Source: Polyangiaceae bacterium
GTDB taxonomy: Bacteria > Myxococcota_A > Polyangia > Polyangiales > Polyangiaceae
DNA length: 64,000 nucleotides
NCBI GenBank assembly: GCA_019637265.1
Contig: JAHBVY010000001.1
Location: 1,488,001 to 1,552,000, forward strand
Reading direction: 5' to 3'
The notes under the pieces were generated by a model that was not told the origin of the DNA, did not search any database, and saw only the letters and a list, made by a program, of their open reading frames with translations. How positions within the stretch are numbered: the stretch's first letter is position 1; the number at the start of each line of letters is the position of its first letter. The position numbers and the translations under genes were made by a program. This document shows positions 16,258-25,828 of the stretch, one piece after another.

Positions 16258-16868
16258 GTGACACGCCAAACCCCCCAAAACCCTCCAAGCAGGCGAGCAA
16301 GGAGCGCTTGGTGCTCCCCGTGGCGGCGGCCACGCGCTTCATCTTGGTGGGCACGCATTACCCCGAGAACCTGGGCGCCGCGGCGCGCGCCATGAAGGTG
16401 ATGGGGCTCACGCGCCTCACGTTGGTGGGCCCCTCACGGCTCGCGCGCCCGGAGCACCCAATGGCGGTGAAGATGGCGGTGAAGAGCTACGAGGTGCTCA
16501 GCCAGGCGGCGCGCGTCGACACCCTGGCGGAGGCGCTGGTGGGCGTCGACTTCAGCCTCGGCACCAGCGGGCGCACCGGGCTCCGGCGCGTGCTGCCTTT
16601 GACCACGGCGGCGCAAGAGCTGGTGCGGCGCGCCGGCGCTGGTTCTCGCGGAGAGGGGGAGCAGCTGGCGGTGGTGTTCGGCAACGAGAAGACGGGCCTC
16701 AGCGACGCCGACCTCGCGCTGTGCGACGCCTGCCTCCGGATCCCGATGGCCGCCGCGCAGCCTTCCATCAACCTGGCGCAAGCGTGCCAGCTGGTCGCGT
16801 ATCAGCTGTTCGTCACGGGGCTCGCAGAGCGCGAGGGAGATCACCGCTCGGCGCCGCCCAGCTGCTAG
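16254..16868 (+). CDS. SpoU/TrmJ-like 2'-O RNA methyltransferase
   Basis: The 204-aa SPOUT enzyme has motif 1 FILVGTHYPENLGAAARAMKVMGL, a LTLVGPSR strand, motif 2 LAVVFGNEKTGLSDADL, and motif 3 IPMAAAQPSINLAQACQLVAYQL. These form the trefoil-knot SAM site. It most resembles TrmJ, which methylates ribose 32 of tRNAs, though other TrmH-like targets are possible. The first dozen residues (SDTPNPPKPSKQ) are coded by a copy of the dispersed C-run repeat, so the native start may lie further in, such as a GTG near 16311. It is in line with the upstream FGE-like gene and ltaE. Confidence 0.85.
   Translation: MSDTPNPPKPSKQASKERLVLPVAAATRFILVGTHYPENLGAAARAMKVMGLTRLTLVGPSRLARPEHPMAVKMAVKSYEVLSQAARVDTLAEALVGVDFSLGTSGRTGLRRVLPLTTAAQELVRRAGAGSRGEGEQLAVVFGNEKTGLSDADLALCDACLRIPMAAAQPSINLAQACQLVAYQLFVTGLAEREGDHRSAPPSC
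16264..16283 (-). repeat. Dispersed repeat inside the 5' end of the trmJ-like gene
   Basis: CGCCAAACCCCCCAAAACCC on the + strand matches the TGCCAAACCCCC subtype and is read as ProAsnProProLysPro. Confidence 0.7.
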
Positions 16869-16878
16869 GCTGCGGCCG

Positions 16879-17945
<1,067 letters not shown>

Positions 17946-17949
<4 letters not shown>

Positions 17950-19037
17950 GGTGGCTCGTGGCGGCGCTCGTCGCCGCCTCGGTTTGGGGCTGCGCGCCGT
18001 CGTTCAGCGACGGCTTCGAGCGCTCGCGGAGCGCGGCGCTGCGCGCTTATGGCGCCGGGCGCTACCTGGAGAGCGCCGCCCATTGGGAGCGGGTGGCTGA
18101 GGAGGCACCCAACGCACGCCAGCGCTACGAGGCGCTCTACCGCGCCGCGGCCGCCTACAAGCGTGGGCGCCGGCACGATCAGGCGCGCGCCTTACTCACG
18201 CGCCTGCTCACCGAGGCGCCGAACACCGCGCGCGCGCCGCGCGCCGCTTACGACTTGGCCGATCTCCAGATCGAGATGGGCAACGAAGCGGCGGGCTACG
18301 CCCAGATGGCCCAGGTGATCGAGCGCTACCCGGCGCACGCCGCCTCGGCGCTGAGCCGCAGCCTCACCTGGCTGGAGGAGACTCAAGGCCTGCCGGCGGC
18401 GCGGGGCTGGCTCGAGTCACAGATCTCGAAGCACGGCGACGGCCCGCTCGGCGAGCGCCTCCACTACAGCTACGCGCGGCTGCTCGCCACCATGGGGGAG
18501 CGCGAGCAGGCGGTCAGGCGCTACCTGTGGGTCGCGGACAGGTACCCTTACCCCAAGGGCGCGCTGTGGGACGACTCGCTCTTCCACGCCGCCGAGCTGA
18601 AGGTCGAGCTGGGGCAACCCCGCGAGGCGATCGCGCTGCTCGAGCGCATGCTGCGCGAGCGGGAGCCTTCGAGCCTGTCGGGCAGCTACGAGCGGCCGCG
18701 CTACGGCGAGAGCCAGCACCGGATCGCGGTGCTGTACCGCGACGCCCTGAACCAACCGATGGAGGCCGCGCGCGCCTTCCGCGAGCTCCGCCTCGGCTTC
18801 CCGCACCACGTGCTGCGCGATGACGCCGCCTGGGAGGAGGCGAAGATCCACCACGCGCGGGGCGATCGGCGCGCCGCTTGCTCCGCCATGCGCTGGCTCC
18901 GCGACAACGACCCGAAGAGCCGCTACGCCGCCTGCGCGGGGCTCGTGTGCGAGGACTTACCGCCGCTCAGTCAGTCATGCCGACCGTACATCGCGCGCCA
19001 GCTGCAGCCCGAAGCTGAAGCCGAAGAGCGCCCCTGA
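17946..19037 (+). CDS. TPR-repeat lipoprotein
   Basis: The 363-aa protein has a short lipoprotein signal (VAASVWGC, Cys16) and then mostly TPR-like helical repeats: RYLESAAHWERVAEEAPNAR, DQARALLTRLLTEAPN, EAAGYAQMAQVIERYP, EQAVRRYLWVADRYP and PREAIALLERMLRER. A Cys-containing C-terminus has CAGLVCEDLPPLSQSC. The layout resembles outer-membrane TPR lipoproteins that scaffold envelope complexes; the partner is not known. The GTG start overlaps the ltaE stop (GTGA). Confidence 0.8.
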
Positions 19038-19085
19038 ACGGCGCCGCGCGGGGTGCTTGGCGCCACCCCAGCGGGGGTAGCGAGA

Positions 19086-19112
19086 TGCCAAACCCCCAAC
19101 CCCCCCAAAACC
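19086..19112 (-). repeat. Dispersed repeat in convergent gap
   Basis: TGCCAAACCCCC followed by further C and A runs lies between the convergent TPR lipoprotein and acidic-protein genes. It is the longest C-run copy on the + strand. Confidence 0.75.
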
Positions 19113-19155
19113 GCTGCAGCAGGCTGCTCAAGAACAAGGACGCCAGGCGGAACCC

Positions 19156-19539
19156 TTACAGGTCGGCGTCTTCCTCTTCCTCGAAGGCGTCGTCTTCGTC
19201 CTCCGCCTCGTCCTCGTCGTCGTCCGCCTCTTCCTCGGGCTCGTCCTCGTCCTCGTCCGGGCGCGGCTCCGTCTTCAAATCGATGCCCACCTCACCGAGC
19301 TGGGTCTCGAGCAGCTCGAACAGCTCGTCCGTATCGTCCCCATCCCACTCGTCGAGGATATCCGTGAGAAACTCGTAGAAATCGCCGCTATCCAGGCGAC
19401 GCTCGATCTCCTCGACCTGCTCCTCCGTGAAGCTCTCCAGGATGTCCTCGCGGAGGGACTCGGTGTCGCCCTCCTCGATCGCTTCCTGAGCGGACAACCG
19501 GATCTGCCGCACCGCACGCCTGTCGAGGTAGATATCCAT
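19156..19539 (-). CDS. Small protein with long Asp/Glu tail
   Basis: The 127-aa product has a helical N-terminal half (MDIYLDRRAVRQIRLSAQEAIEEGD, then FTEEQVEEIERRLDSGDFYEFLTDILDEW). The last 35 residues are almost only Asp, Glu and Ala. I recognise no family. The small acidic head resembles charged helical-bundle proteins. Strong codon bias, a good ATG and a promoter with TTGACG support it as real. Its tail recalls the acidic tails of ScpA, ScpB and the parvulin in this window. Confidence 0.7.
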   Translation of the reverse strand: MDIYLDRRAVRQIRLSAQEAIEEGDTESLREDILESFTEEQVEEIERRLDSGDFYEFLTDILDEWDGDDTDELFELLETQLGEVGIDLKTEPRPDEDEDEPEEEADDDEDEAEDEDDAFEEEEDADL

Positions 19540-19567
19540 AGAAGAGCTTCCCTGCGCTTTCGACCGG

Positions 19568-19597
19568 GCTTTAGACGAAGCTTCGCCAGGGCGTCAA
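19568..19597 (-). promoter_or_regulatory. Promoter of the acidic-tail protein
   Basis: On the minus strand TTGACG (19597-19592), an 18-nt spacer and TAAAGC (19573-19568), about 28 nt before the ATG at 19539. A purine-rich GGGAAG ribosome site lies near the start. Confidence 0.55.
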
Positions 19598-19637
19598 GAC
19601 CTCCCGAACACGCCCCAGGTTGGGGTAAACCACGGGC

Positions 19638-20288
19638 ATGCCAACGCGGCGCCGCAGAGGACGCTGGGGGTGGGGCCTCGCTGTGGTCACCGCCTCCACC
19701 TCCGCGTGGGCCGAAGAGCCGAGGCGTCAACCCCTGCCCGCCTCGCACTACGTGCAATACGGCGTGGGGATGACCACCGAGGCGCTGGCCCACGGGGGTG
19801 ACGTGTGCCCGCCCAGCTCACGCACGCCGTGCATCCTCGGCTCGGGCTTGGGGCTCGCGATCCGCACGGGCTATCGCGCGCGCGGCCCATGGTACGTGGG
19901 CGGTGCGTACGAGTTCTCGCGGCAAGATCCTGCCAACCTGATGCGCTTGGCGATCTTGCAGCAGCTGCGCGCGGAGACCCGCTACTACACGGCGCCGCTC
20001 GCGCGGCTCAGCCCTTACCTCACGGGGGGGCTCGGGATGGCGCTCTACGGCAATGAGTTCGGGAGCGACACCGGCGGCGTGACCACCTTCGTCGGCGCGG
20101 GGCTCGAGCTGCAGCTGAACCGCACCACGGTGGTGGGCGGCAGTCTGGTCTACCGGCCCCTGTTGCTACGGGGCTGGACGGACTCGGCGAGTCAGCGACG
20201 CGCCGATCGCTACCTCGGCTTCGGCCTGACCCACCTGGTGGGCCTGGAGCTGACGCTGGAGCTCCGGGGCCCGCTCGGCCGCTGGTGA
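19638..20288 (+). CDS. Outer-membrane beta-barrel-like protein
   Basis: The 216-aa product has a signal peptide (RGRWGWGLAVVTASTSAWA, cleavage after AWA). Amphipathic alternating strands such as YVQYGVGM, GLGLAIRTGYR, WYVGGAYEF, SPYLTGGLGMALYG, TFVGAGLELQL and VGGSLVYRPLLL follow, ending in a strand-rich C-terminus with a terminal aromatic Trp. This fits an 8- to 10-strand OmpA-like or OmpW-like barrel. Substrate or role is unknown. It diverges from the acidic-tail gene. Confidence 0.7.
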   Translation: MPTRRRRGRWGWGLAVVTASTSAWAEEPRRQPLPASHYVQYGVGMTTEALAHGGDVCPPSSRTPCILGSGLGLAIRTGYRARGPWYVGGAYEFSRQDPANLMRLAILQQLRAETRYYTAPLARLSPYLTGGLGMALYGNEFGSDTGGVTTFVGAGLELQLNRTTVVGGSLVYRPLLLRGWTDSASQRRADRYLGFGLTHLVGLELTLELRGPLGRW

Positions 20289-20308
20289 GATCCTCACCGG
20301 GAACACCC

Positions 20309-20345
20309 TTGACTCGAGTGCCGGGTAGTTGTCCTCTTCCCCGCT
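20309..20345 (+). promoter_or_regulatory. Candidate promoter of the FHA/PP2C operon
   Basis: TTGACT (20309-20314), a 17-nt spacer, TCCTCT (20332-20337), then 8 nt to the GTG at 20346. The -35 is good and the -10 is poor at its second base. Confidence 0.4.
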
Positions 20346-21662
20346 GTGAGGTGTGACCGGTGTGGGCGGGAGAACCCGGACCATGTGACGTTCTGCATGG
20401 ACTGCGGCCATCGCCTGAAGGCGGCGCCGGCCCCCGTGCATGGAGAGCCTGGCGCGCCGAGCGGCACCGCCTTCTTGGTGGACGCTCCACCTCCATCTCA
20501 GGCCTCGCGCCCGATGGCGCCTGACTTCGAGTTCGCGCCGCGCGCGGCGGAGAGCGCCTGCGGGCGATGCGGTACGCGGAACCCCAGCTCGAACCGCTAC
20601 TGCCAGGCCTGCGGCGAGACGGTGGGCGCGCCCGCCAACGCGCCGGTGGCGAGCCTCGCGACGAGCCCATGCCCACGCTGTCAGCAGCCGAACGACGCGG
20701 GCATGCGCTACTGCAAGCACTGCGGCGCGGCGCTCGGCCCCGAGCAGGGCGAGGCGAGTCGGGATCCGAGCGAGGCGCTGTCCCGCCCCGCCCCCGCGAC
20801 TCAAGCCTCGCTCCACGCTCCCCCGGCGCCGCCCTACCCTGCGCCGCTCGAGCACCCGCCGCTGCAGTACGTGGCCGCCGCACAGCCCGCCTCCCAGGCA
20901 GCCGTTTCACAGCAGCCAGCGCCCGCCACCGTCCCCCAGCCCGGCGTCGTGCGCGCGAGCGGGGCGCCGCCGAGTGAGCAGCCAGCACCAGTGGCGCGCG
21001 GCAAGCTGGTCGTCATCTCCCAGGACGGCAGCCCCGGTCGCGAGTACCCCATCTACGACGATCAGGTCGATATCGGCCGCCAAGAGGGGACCATCGTGCT
21101 GCCCAACGACCCCTACGTGTCGCCGCGGCACGCGCGGGTCCTGCTCCGGGACGGCCGCTACTACATCCGTGACCTGGGGTCGCTGAACGGCGTGTTCGTT
21201 CGCCTCACCCGTACGGAGCCGCTGCGAAATGGCGACTTGCTCTTGGTCGGGCTGGAGGTGTTAAGGTTCGAGGTGGTGAGCGAGGCAGAGGCAGGGCTGG
21301 GCCAAGCCATCGAGCGGGGGACCCAGGTGTTCGGCTCGCCGATCGCGCCCCGGTTTGCCCGCCTGAGCCAGCGAACGGTGGAGGGGGTGACCCGCGACGT
21401 GTATCACCTCACCCGCGACCAGACGGTGATCGGACGCGAGGCAGGTGATATCGTCTTCACCGCGGACCCCTTCATGAGCCGCCGCCACGCCGGCATCACT
21501 CGTGACCCCTCGGGCCGTGACTTCAGCCTACGTGACTTAGGATCGTCGAACGGCACTTACCTCGCCATCCGGGGAGAGCAGTCGCTCTCGGATGGAGACC
21601 ACGTCCGCATCGGACAACACCTATTTCGTCTGGAGACGGACCGGGCCACCAAGCTGATATGA
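20346..21662 (+). CDS. Zinc-ribbon protein with two FHA domains
   Basis: The 438-aa cytoplasmic protein starts with three CXXC-X10-CXXC zinc ribbons (Cys 3/6/17/20, 72/75/86/89 and 109/112/123/126), separated by Ala/Pro linkers. Two FHA domains follow, which bind phosphothreonine. FHA-1 (about 218-300) has IGRQEG, SPRHARV and DLGSLNGVFV. FHA-2 (about 345-435) has IGREAGD, SRRHAGI and DLGSSNGTYL. Arg, Ser and His of the GR/SxxH core are kept in both. It probably reads Ser/Thr kinase output. The GTG start is fixed by the first zinc ribbon, and the stop overlaps the PP2C start, so sensor and phosphatase are cotranslated. Confidence 0.92.
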   Translation: MRCDRCGRENPDHVTFCMDCGHRLKAAPAPVHGEPGAPSGTAFLVDAPPPSQASRPMAPDFEFAPRAAESACGRCGTRNPSSNRYCQACGETVGAPANAPVASLATSPCPRCQQPNDAGMRYCKHCGAALGPEQGEASRDPSEALSRPAPATQASLHAPPAPPYPAPLEHPPLQYVAAAQPASQAAVSQQPAPATVPQPGVVRASGAPPSEQPAPVARGKLVVISQDGSPGREYPIYDDQVDIGRQEGTIVLPNDPYVSPRHARVLLRDGRYYIRDLGSLNGVFVRLTRTEPLRNGDLLLVGLEVLRFEVVSEAEAGLGQAIERGTQVFGSPIAPRFARLSQRTVEGVTRDVYHLTRDQTVIGREAGDIVFTADPFMSRRHAGITRDPSGRDFSLRDLGSSNGTYLAIRGEQSLSDGDHVRIGQHLFRLETDRATKLI

Positions 21663-22852
21663 GCGACCACGGCGAAAGAGCGCAGGGCGAGATCCGCATC
21701 CACCTCTTCGGGCGCACGGATGTAGGTCAGATCCGCGAGCACAACGAGGACAACTTCCTGGTCGCCGATCTGACCCGCAGGAGCCGCAGCCTGATGGAGG
21801 CGGACCGGCACCAGGTCGTCGCGGAGCGCGGCACCGTGCTCGCGGTGTGCGACGGGATGGGCGGCGCGGCGGCGGGCGAGGTCGCCAGCCAGATGGCGGT
21901 CGACATCATCTACGAGAAGCTCGCCGAGGGCGACGCACCGACGGATCGGGACGACCTGGCGCGGCGCCTGGTGCGCGCCGTGGAGGAGGCCGGCCAGCGC
22001 ATCTTCAGCGAAGCGCGCGCCGACCGCAGCCGCCGCGGGATGGGCACCACCGCGACGGTGGCCGCGCTGATCGACTCGCGGCTGTTCATGGGTCAGGTGG
22101 GTGACAGCCGCGCCTACATCCTCCGCAACAACCGGCTCACCCAGGTGACCCGCGACCAGAGCCTGGTCAACCAGCTGATCGAGGCAGGGCAGCTGACGGA
22201 GGAGGAGGCGGAGACCTTCGAGCACAACAACATCATCCTGCAGGCGCTCGGCACCGCGGACTCCGTCCAGGTGGATCTCACCTACGCGGATCTGCGTCAG
22301 GGCGACGTACTGATGGTGTGCTCCGACGGGCTCAGCGGGATGCTGCGGGCGGACGACATCCGGGAGATCTTGGTCAGCCACCCTGATCCACTCGAGGCCT
22401 GCAAGGTCCTGACGGATCGCGCGAACCTGGCGGGCGGCCACGACAACATCACGGTGATCGTGGCGCGCTTCGAGGGTGACCTGCCCGAGCCAGGCCCGGA
22501 CGAGACCCTCGCCTACACCAAGTACGCCATCAGCAACCTGCCCAGCGCGGACGCCACCGTGCGCGCGGCGCCCATCCACGATCCGGACAGCGCCGAGCTG
22601 AGCGAGGAGGCGGCGCGCGAGTCACGGCGGCTGCGGGTCTCGCACACCATGGTCGGGGGGCTGGACTCCGCGGCGCTCCAGGCCGCGGTGCAGGCGCGCA
22701 CGTCCGACTCGAACACCCCGCCTCGCTACGACCCGAGCACCGATCCAATCGACATCCCCACCACCGGGCTGCCCCCGGCGGTGGTCGGGCTGCTGGTCTT
22801 GGGCGCGCTGTGCGTGGCGGCGATCGCGGGCGGGATCTTGGCGCTCAGTTGA
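21659..22852 (+). CDS. PP2C-family Ser/Thr phosphatase with C-terminal membrane helix
   Basis: The 397-aa protein has a PPM/PP2C catalytic domain (about 15-275): TDVGQIREHNEDN, LAVCDGMGG, GTTATVAALI, GQVGDSRAYI, VCSDGLSGML and GGHDNITVI. These carry the acidic residues for the two metal ions. An acidic/Ala linker of about 90 residues leads to a single helix at about 373-394, so the enzyme is tethered to the inner membrane with its active site in the cytoplasm. It is the natural opponent of the Ser/Thr kinases at 11.9 and 36.9 kb. It overlaps the FHA gene and lies 1 bp from the next gene. Confidence 0.95.
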   Translation: MSDHGERAQGEIRIHLFGRTDVGQIREHNEDNFLVADLTRRSRSLMEADRHQVVAERGTVLAVCDGMGGAAAGEVASQMAVDIIYEKLAEGDAPTDRDDLARRLVRAVEEAGQRIFSEARADRSRRGMGTTATVAALIDSRLFMGQVGDSRAYILRNNRLTQVTRDQSLVNQLIEAGQLTEEEAETFEHNNIILQALGTADSVQVDLTYADLRQGDVLMVCSDGLSGMLRADDIREILVSHPDPLEACKVLTDRANLAGGHDNITVIVARFEGDLPEPGPDETLAYTKYAISNLPSADATVRAAPIHDPDSAELSEEAARESRRLRVSHTMVGGLDSAALQAAVQARTSDSNTPPRYDPSTDPIDIPTTGLPPAVVGLLVLGALCVAAIAGGILALS

Positions 22853-22853
22853 C

Positions 22854-24263
22854 ATGCGCCGAGCGCTGCGGCGGGTCCTCTGGATCATCCCGACGCTGTT
22901 CGCCCTGAGCCTGCTCGGCTTCTGGGGCGTCACCTCGTCGCTCGGCACCACCGAGGGCCAGGCGCGCTTCTTCAACCCGCGCCCGGTGCATTTGGGTCAG
23001 CTCGCGGAGCGCGCCATGCGGCGCGTCGCGGCGGGCGGCGCTGACGCCGAGGCCGCCGCGGCGGAGCTGGTGGTCCTCGGCGGCGCGGCGCTGCCCACCG
23101 TGCTCCCGCTGCTCGACACCCTGAGCCCCACGGAGCGCGCCCGGGTGGCCGTGGCGCTGAAGCCGCTCGGTGAGCGCATGGGGGTTGGTGAGCCGGACGA
23201 ACTGAGTGACCCGGAGCAGGCGGTGCTGTTCTGGACGCGGCTGTGGCAAGATCGCGCGCTCGACTTCCGTGAGCAGGTCGCGGCGCGCGCCGTGAGCCGC
23301 CTGGCGCTGAAGGGCTCCGCGCTGCGCGAGGGCGACGTGATCGCGCTCGACACCTTCGCGCTGCCGGAGCTGATGCGTCAGCTCGGCGATCCCGCGGCGC
23401 GCGAGCTACCGAGCGACGAGCGCGTCGCGCGCACCGAGCGCCTGACCGCGGCCCTGGCGCACATCACTGGGCTCGGCTGGGAGCTGCCGAGCGACCGCGC
23501 GGAGGCGACCGAAGCGCGGGCGGACGCGCTGGCTGACGACTACGAGCGGTGGTGGCGCCAGAGCCGCGCGCGCTTCACGCCGCGGGAAGGCGGGGAGCGG
23601 CTGGTGGCCATGGTGCGCGACACGCAGTACGGCGACTGGCTCGTCGCCACCGTCTTCGATCGGTCAGAACATCTGACGTCAGAGCTCCGCGCCGCCTCGG
23701 CGCCGACGCTCAGCTTGGGGCTGATGGGGCTCGCGGGCGCGGCGGCGCTCTCGCTCGCGGCGCTGCTCCTCGCTCCCGCGAGGCCACTCGGCTGGCACTG
23801 GCTCGCGATCTCGGCGCTGCCGCTGATGGGGGTGGCGGCGCTCGGCTCCTCGGAGCGCGTCGCGGCCGCGCTCATGGCGCTGTACGGCGCGCTGCGCGCC
23901 TTCTTGGTCACCCGTCAGGCGGCCGCGGCTCACCTGCCCCGCGACGCCCCGCGCCTCGAGGCCGCGCTGGGCCTACCCCCGTGGCGTCGGCTCCTGCGCC
24001 GCGCGCGCGCGGGCGTCAGCTACCTGACGGCCGATCTCCCGACGGCGCTCCCGGGCTGGCTCTCCGCCTGCCTCGTGATCGAGCTCGGGACCGGGCGGCC
24101 AGGGCTCGCCGCGCGCACCCTGGAGGCCGTCAGTCAACGTGACGTCGGCTGGATGATGTGGCTGCTCTTGGCGCTCACCACCGTGGTGTGCCTCGCGCAA
24201 ATCATCAGTGACGCTGTCCTGGGTCGCCTCGACCCCAGGCTCGGCGCGGAGGAGGAGCCGTGA
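22854..24263 (+). CDS. Divergent DppB-like permease with large soluble insert
   Basis: The 469-aa membrane protein starts like an oligopeptide ABC permease of the DppB type (RRVLWIIPTLFALSLLGFW, helix 8-28) and ends like one (IISDAVLGRLDPRLG). Between the first helix and the next cluster (from about 285) sits a roughly 250-residue Glu/Arg/Ala-rich helical insert not found in DppB. Five or more helices follow. The EAA loop that contacts an ATPase is not obvious. With the next gene it forms a B/C-type pair, but no ATPase or solute-binding protein is nearby. It is coupled to PP2C by a 1-bp gap. Assignment rests on the ends and on the neighbour. Confidence 0.6.
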   Translation: MRRALRRVLWIIPTLFALSLLGFWGVTSSLGTTEGQARFFNPRPVHLGQLAERAMRRVAAGGADAEAAAAELVVLGGAALPTVLPLLDTLSPTERARVAVALKPLGERMGVGEPDELSDPEQAVLFWTRLWQDRALDFREQVAARAVSRLALKGSALREGDVIALDTFALPELMRQLGDPAARELPSDERVARTERLTAALAHITGLGWELPSDRAEATEARADALADDYERWWRQSRARFTPREGGERLVAMVRDTQYGDWLVATVFDRSEHLTSELRAASAPTLSLGLMGLAGAAALSLAALLLAPARPLGWHWLAISALPLMGVAALGSSERVAAALMALYGALRAFLVTRQAAAAHLPRDAPRLEAALGLPPWRRLLRRARAGVSYLTADLPTALPGWLSACLVIELGTGRPGLAARTLEAVSQRDVGWMMWLLLALTTVVCLAQIISDAVLGRLDPRLGAEEEP

Positions 24264-24928
24264 GCCTGCGCGCCGCGGCGCTGTGCCTGGGGCTCGGCCT
24301 CATCGTCAGCTTGGGGAGCCTCGCGGGCGGCGGCTCACATCAGCCAAGCGCTGGGCCGCTCATGGTGACCGCGGCGGGCGCCGGCGCCTCGCTCATGAGC
24401 GTCGGTTTGGGGTTCGGCTTGGCGCTGCTCGGCGCCATCGGTCCGCCGCCCGGGGCGCGCCTGCTCAGGCGCTTGGTGGAGCTCTTCGGGGTGCTGCCGA
24501 CGCTGGTCAGCGCGCTGCTGGTGCTGATGTGGAGCCCCCACTTCCTCACGCTGCTCGGGCTGGTGGGTCTCTTCCGCAGCGTGCGCATCGCGCGCTCCCT
24601 GGCGGGTGAGCTCCGGCGCCTGTCACGCCAGCCGTTCGCCGAAGCTTCGCGCGCCCTGGGTGCGCCGCTCGGCCGCCGGGTTCGGCGCGATCTCCTGCCA
24701 GGGGTGCTGCCGCTCTTGGCGGCGGAGGCAGCGAGCGGCATCCTGTGGACCCTCGCCTTGGTGGTCAGCCTCGATCTCGCGGGCGCGTCGCTCCCTGGGC
24801 TCGATCTCACCCTGGGCACCAGCGGTACCAGCGGCGGCGCGCGCATCGCCTGGCTCGGCGGCGCGGCCCTGCTCAGCCTGGGCCTGCTCGGCGTGCTCCT
24901 CCGCGTGCGGCGCCCCGAGCAGGGCTGA
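24260..24928 (+). CDS. DppC-like inner-membrane permease domain
   Basis: The 222-aa protein has about five helices and the ABC-permease inner-membrane core: GLGFGLALLGAIG, LLRRLVELFGVLPTLVSALLVL, then LVGLFRSVRIARSLAGELRRLSRQPFAEASRALGA with the EAA-like loop, and RRDLLPGVLPLLAAEAASGI. This resembles the C-terminal half of DppC or OppC without the N-terminal segment. It overlaps the previous gene by 4 bp (GTGA) and ends the operon. The FASRALGA loop is kept, so contact with an ATPase encoded elsewhere is possible. Confidence 0.7.
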   Translation: MSLRAAALCLGLGLIVSLGSLAGGGSHQPSAGPLMVTAAGAGASLMSVGLGFGLALLGAIGPPPGARLLRRLVELFGVLPTLVSALLVLMWSPHFLTLLGLVGLFRSVRIARSLAGELRRLSRQPFAEASRALGAPLGRRVRRDLLPGVLPLLAAEAASGILWTLALVVSLDLAGASLPGLDLTLGTSGTSGGARIAWLGGAALLSLGLLGVLLRVRRPEQG

Positions 24929-24938
24929 GGAGCCTAGC

Positions 24939-24968
24939 GGGTTGGGGGGGGGGGTTAGACGGCACCGC
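24939..24968 (+). repeat. Dispersed repeat, GTCCAACCCCCC type
   Basis: The + strand shows GGGTT, 12 or more G, TTAGACGGCACCGC. It is the reverse of the GCGGTGCCGTCCAACCCCCC core and sits between the operon end and the thioredoxin gene. Confidence 0.7.
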
Positions 24969-25070
24969 AGTGGGGCGCGCCTTCGAGACCAGGGACGTCG
25001 CTTTTGCGACCCGCGAACAAGCGCCCAACGAGCCTGGCGGCGGGCGAACCCGTGCTCTAAAGAAGCGCCC

Positions 25071-25712
25071 ATGGCGCTGCGCGAAATCACTGAGCAAGAC
25101 TTCGAACGAGAGATCCTTCAGAGCGAGCTCCCCGTGCTGGTGGAGTTCGGCGCCGAGTGGTGCGGCCCGTGTAAGACGGTCGCCCCGGAGCTGGAGGCGG
25201 TCGCCGCCGAGCTCGAGGGGAAGGCGAAGGTCGTCACCGTCGACATCGACCGCAGCAAGATGCTGGCCCGCGCGATGGGGATCCAGTCGGTGCCCACCTT
25301 CGTCGTGTTCCACCAAGGGCAGCCGGTTGGCGGGCGCGCCGGCGCGCTACGCCGCGCCGAGCTGCGGGCGCTGCTCGAGCCGCTGCTCCCTCGCGCCGCG
25401 GGCGCGCTCAAGCCGGAGGAGGTCGCCGAGCTCCTGCGTCGCGGTCAGGTGAGCCTGGTCGACACCCGAGAGGCCGCCGTCTACGCCCGCGCGCACCTGC
25501 CGGGCGCGACGCACCTCCCGGAGGACGAGATCGAGGGGCGCCTGGCGGAGCTCCACATGCTGCCGGGTGAGCCGGTGATCTATTGCCGGAGCGGCGACAA
25601 GACGAAGGAGCTCGCCGACAAGCTCGCGCAGCAAGGGGTGCCCGTCTCCTTCCTGGAGGGCGGCGTCCTGGGGTGGGAGGCGGTGGGCTTCGAGCTCGAG
25701 CGCCCCGATTGA
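25071..25712 (+). CDS. Thioredoxin-rhodanese fusion protein
   Basis: The 213-aa product starts at ATG 25071 (MALREITEQDF). Residues 1-105 form a thioredoxin domain with WCGPC (Cys31/Cys34) and the cis-Pro segment SVPTFVVF. Residues about 115-213 form a rhodanese domain with VSLVDTREAAVYARAHLPGATHLP and active-site Cys172 in YCRSGDKTKE. The fusion suggests reduction of a persulfide or sulfur-transfer intermediate by the adjoining CGPC pair. No signal peptide is seen, so it is cytoplasmic. TCTAAA lies 9 nt upstream as a possible -10 box, and no Shine-Dalgarno is seen. Confidence 0.93.
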   Translation: MALREITEQDFEREILQSELPVLVEFGAEWCGPCKTVAPELEAVAAELEGKAKVVTVDIDRSKMLARAMGIQSVPTFVVFHQGQPVGGRAGALRRAELRALLEPLLPRAAGALKPEEVAELLRRGQVSLVDTREAAVYARAHLPGATHLPEDEIEGRLAELHMLPGEPVIYCRSGDKTKELADKLAQQGVPVSFLEGGVLGWEAVGFELERPD

Positions 25713-25770
25713 TCATTTCCCTGAGGATATGTCTGCGAGCGCGCGGTTCTGACTAATCATTTCCTTGTTC

Positions 25771-25790
25771 TTTTTTTGGGGTTTGGCAGC
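25771..25790 (+). repeat. Dispersed repeat with T-run in convergent gap
   Basis: Seven T bases followed by GGGGTTTGGCAGC lie between the convergent thioredoxin-rhodanese and larC genes. The T-run could act in termination. Confidence 0.6.
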
Positions 25791-25828
25791 ACGCTGCGTG
25801 CGCCGCGCCAGACGACGCGCGGAGCACC

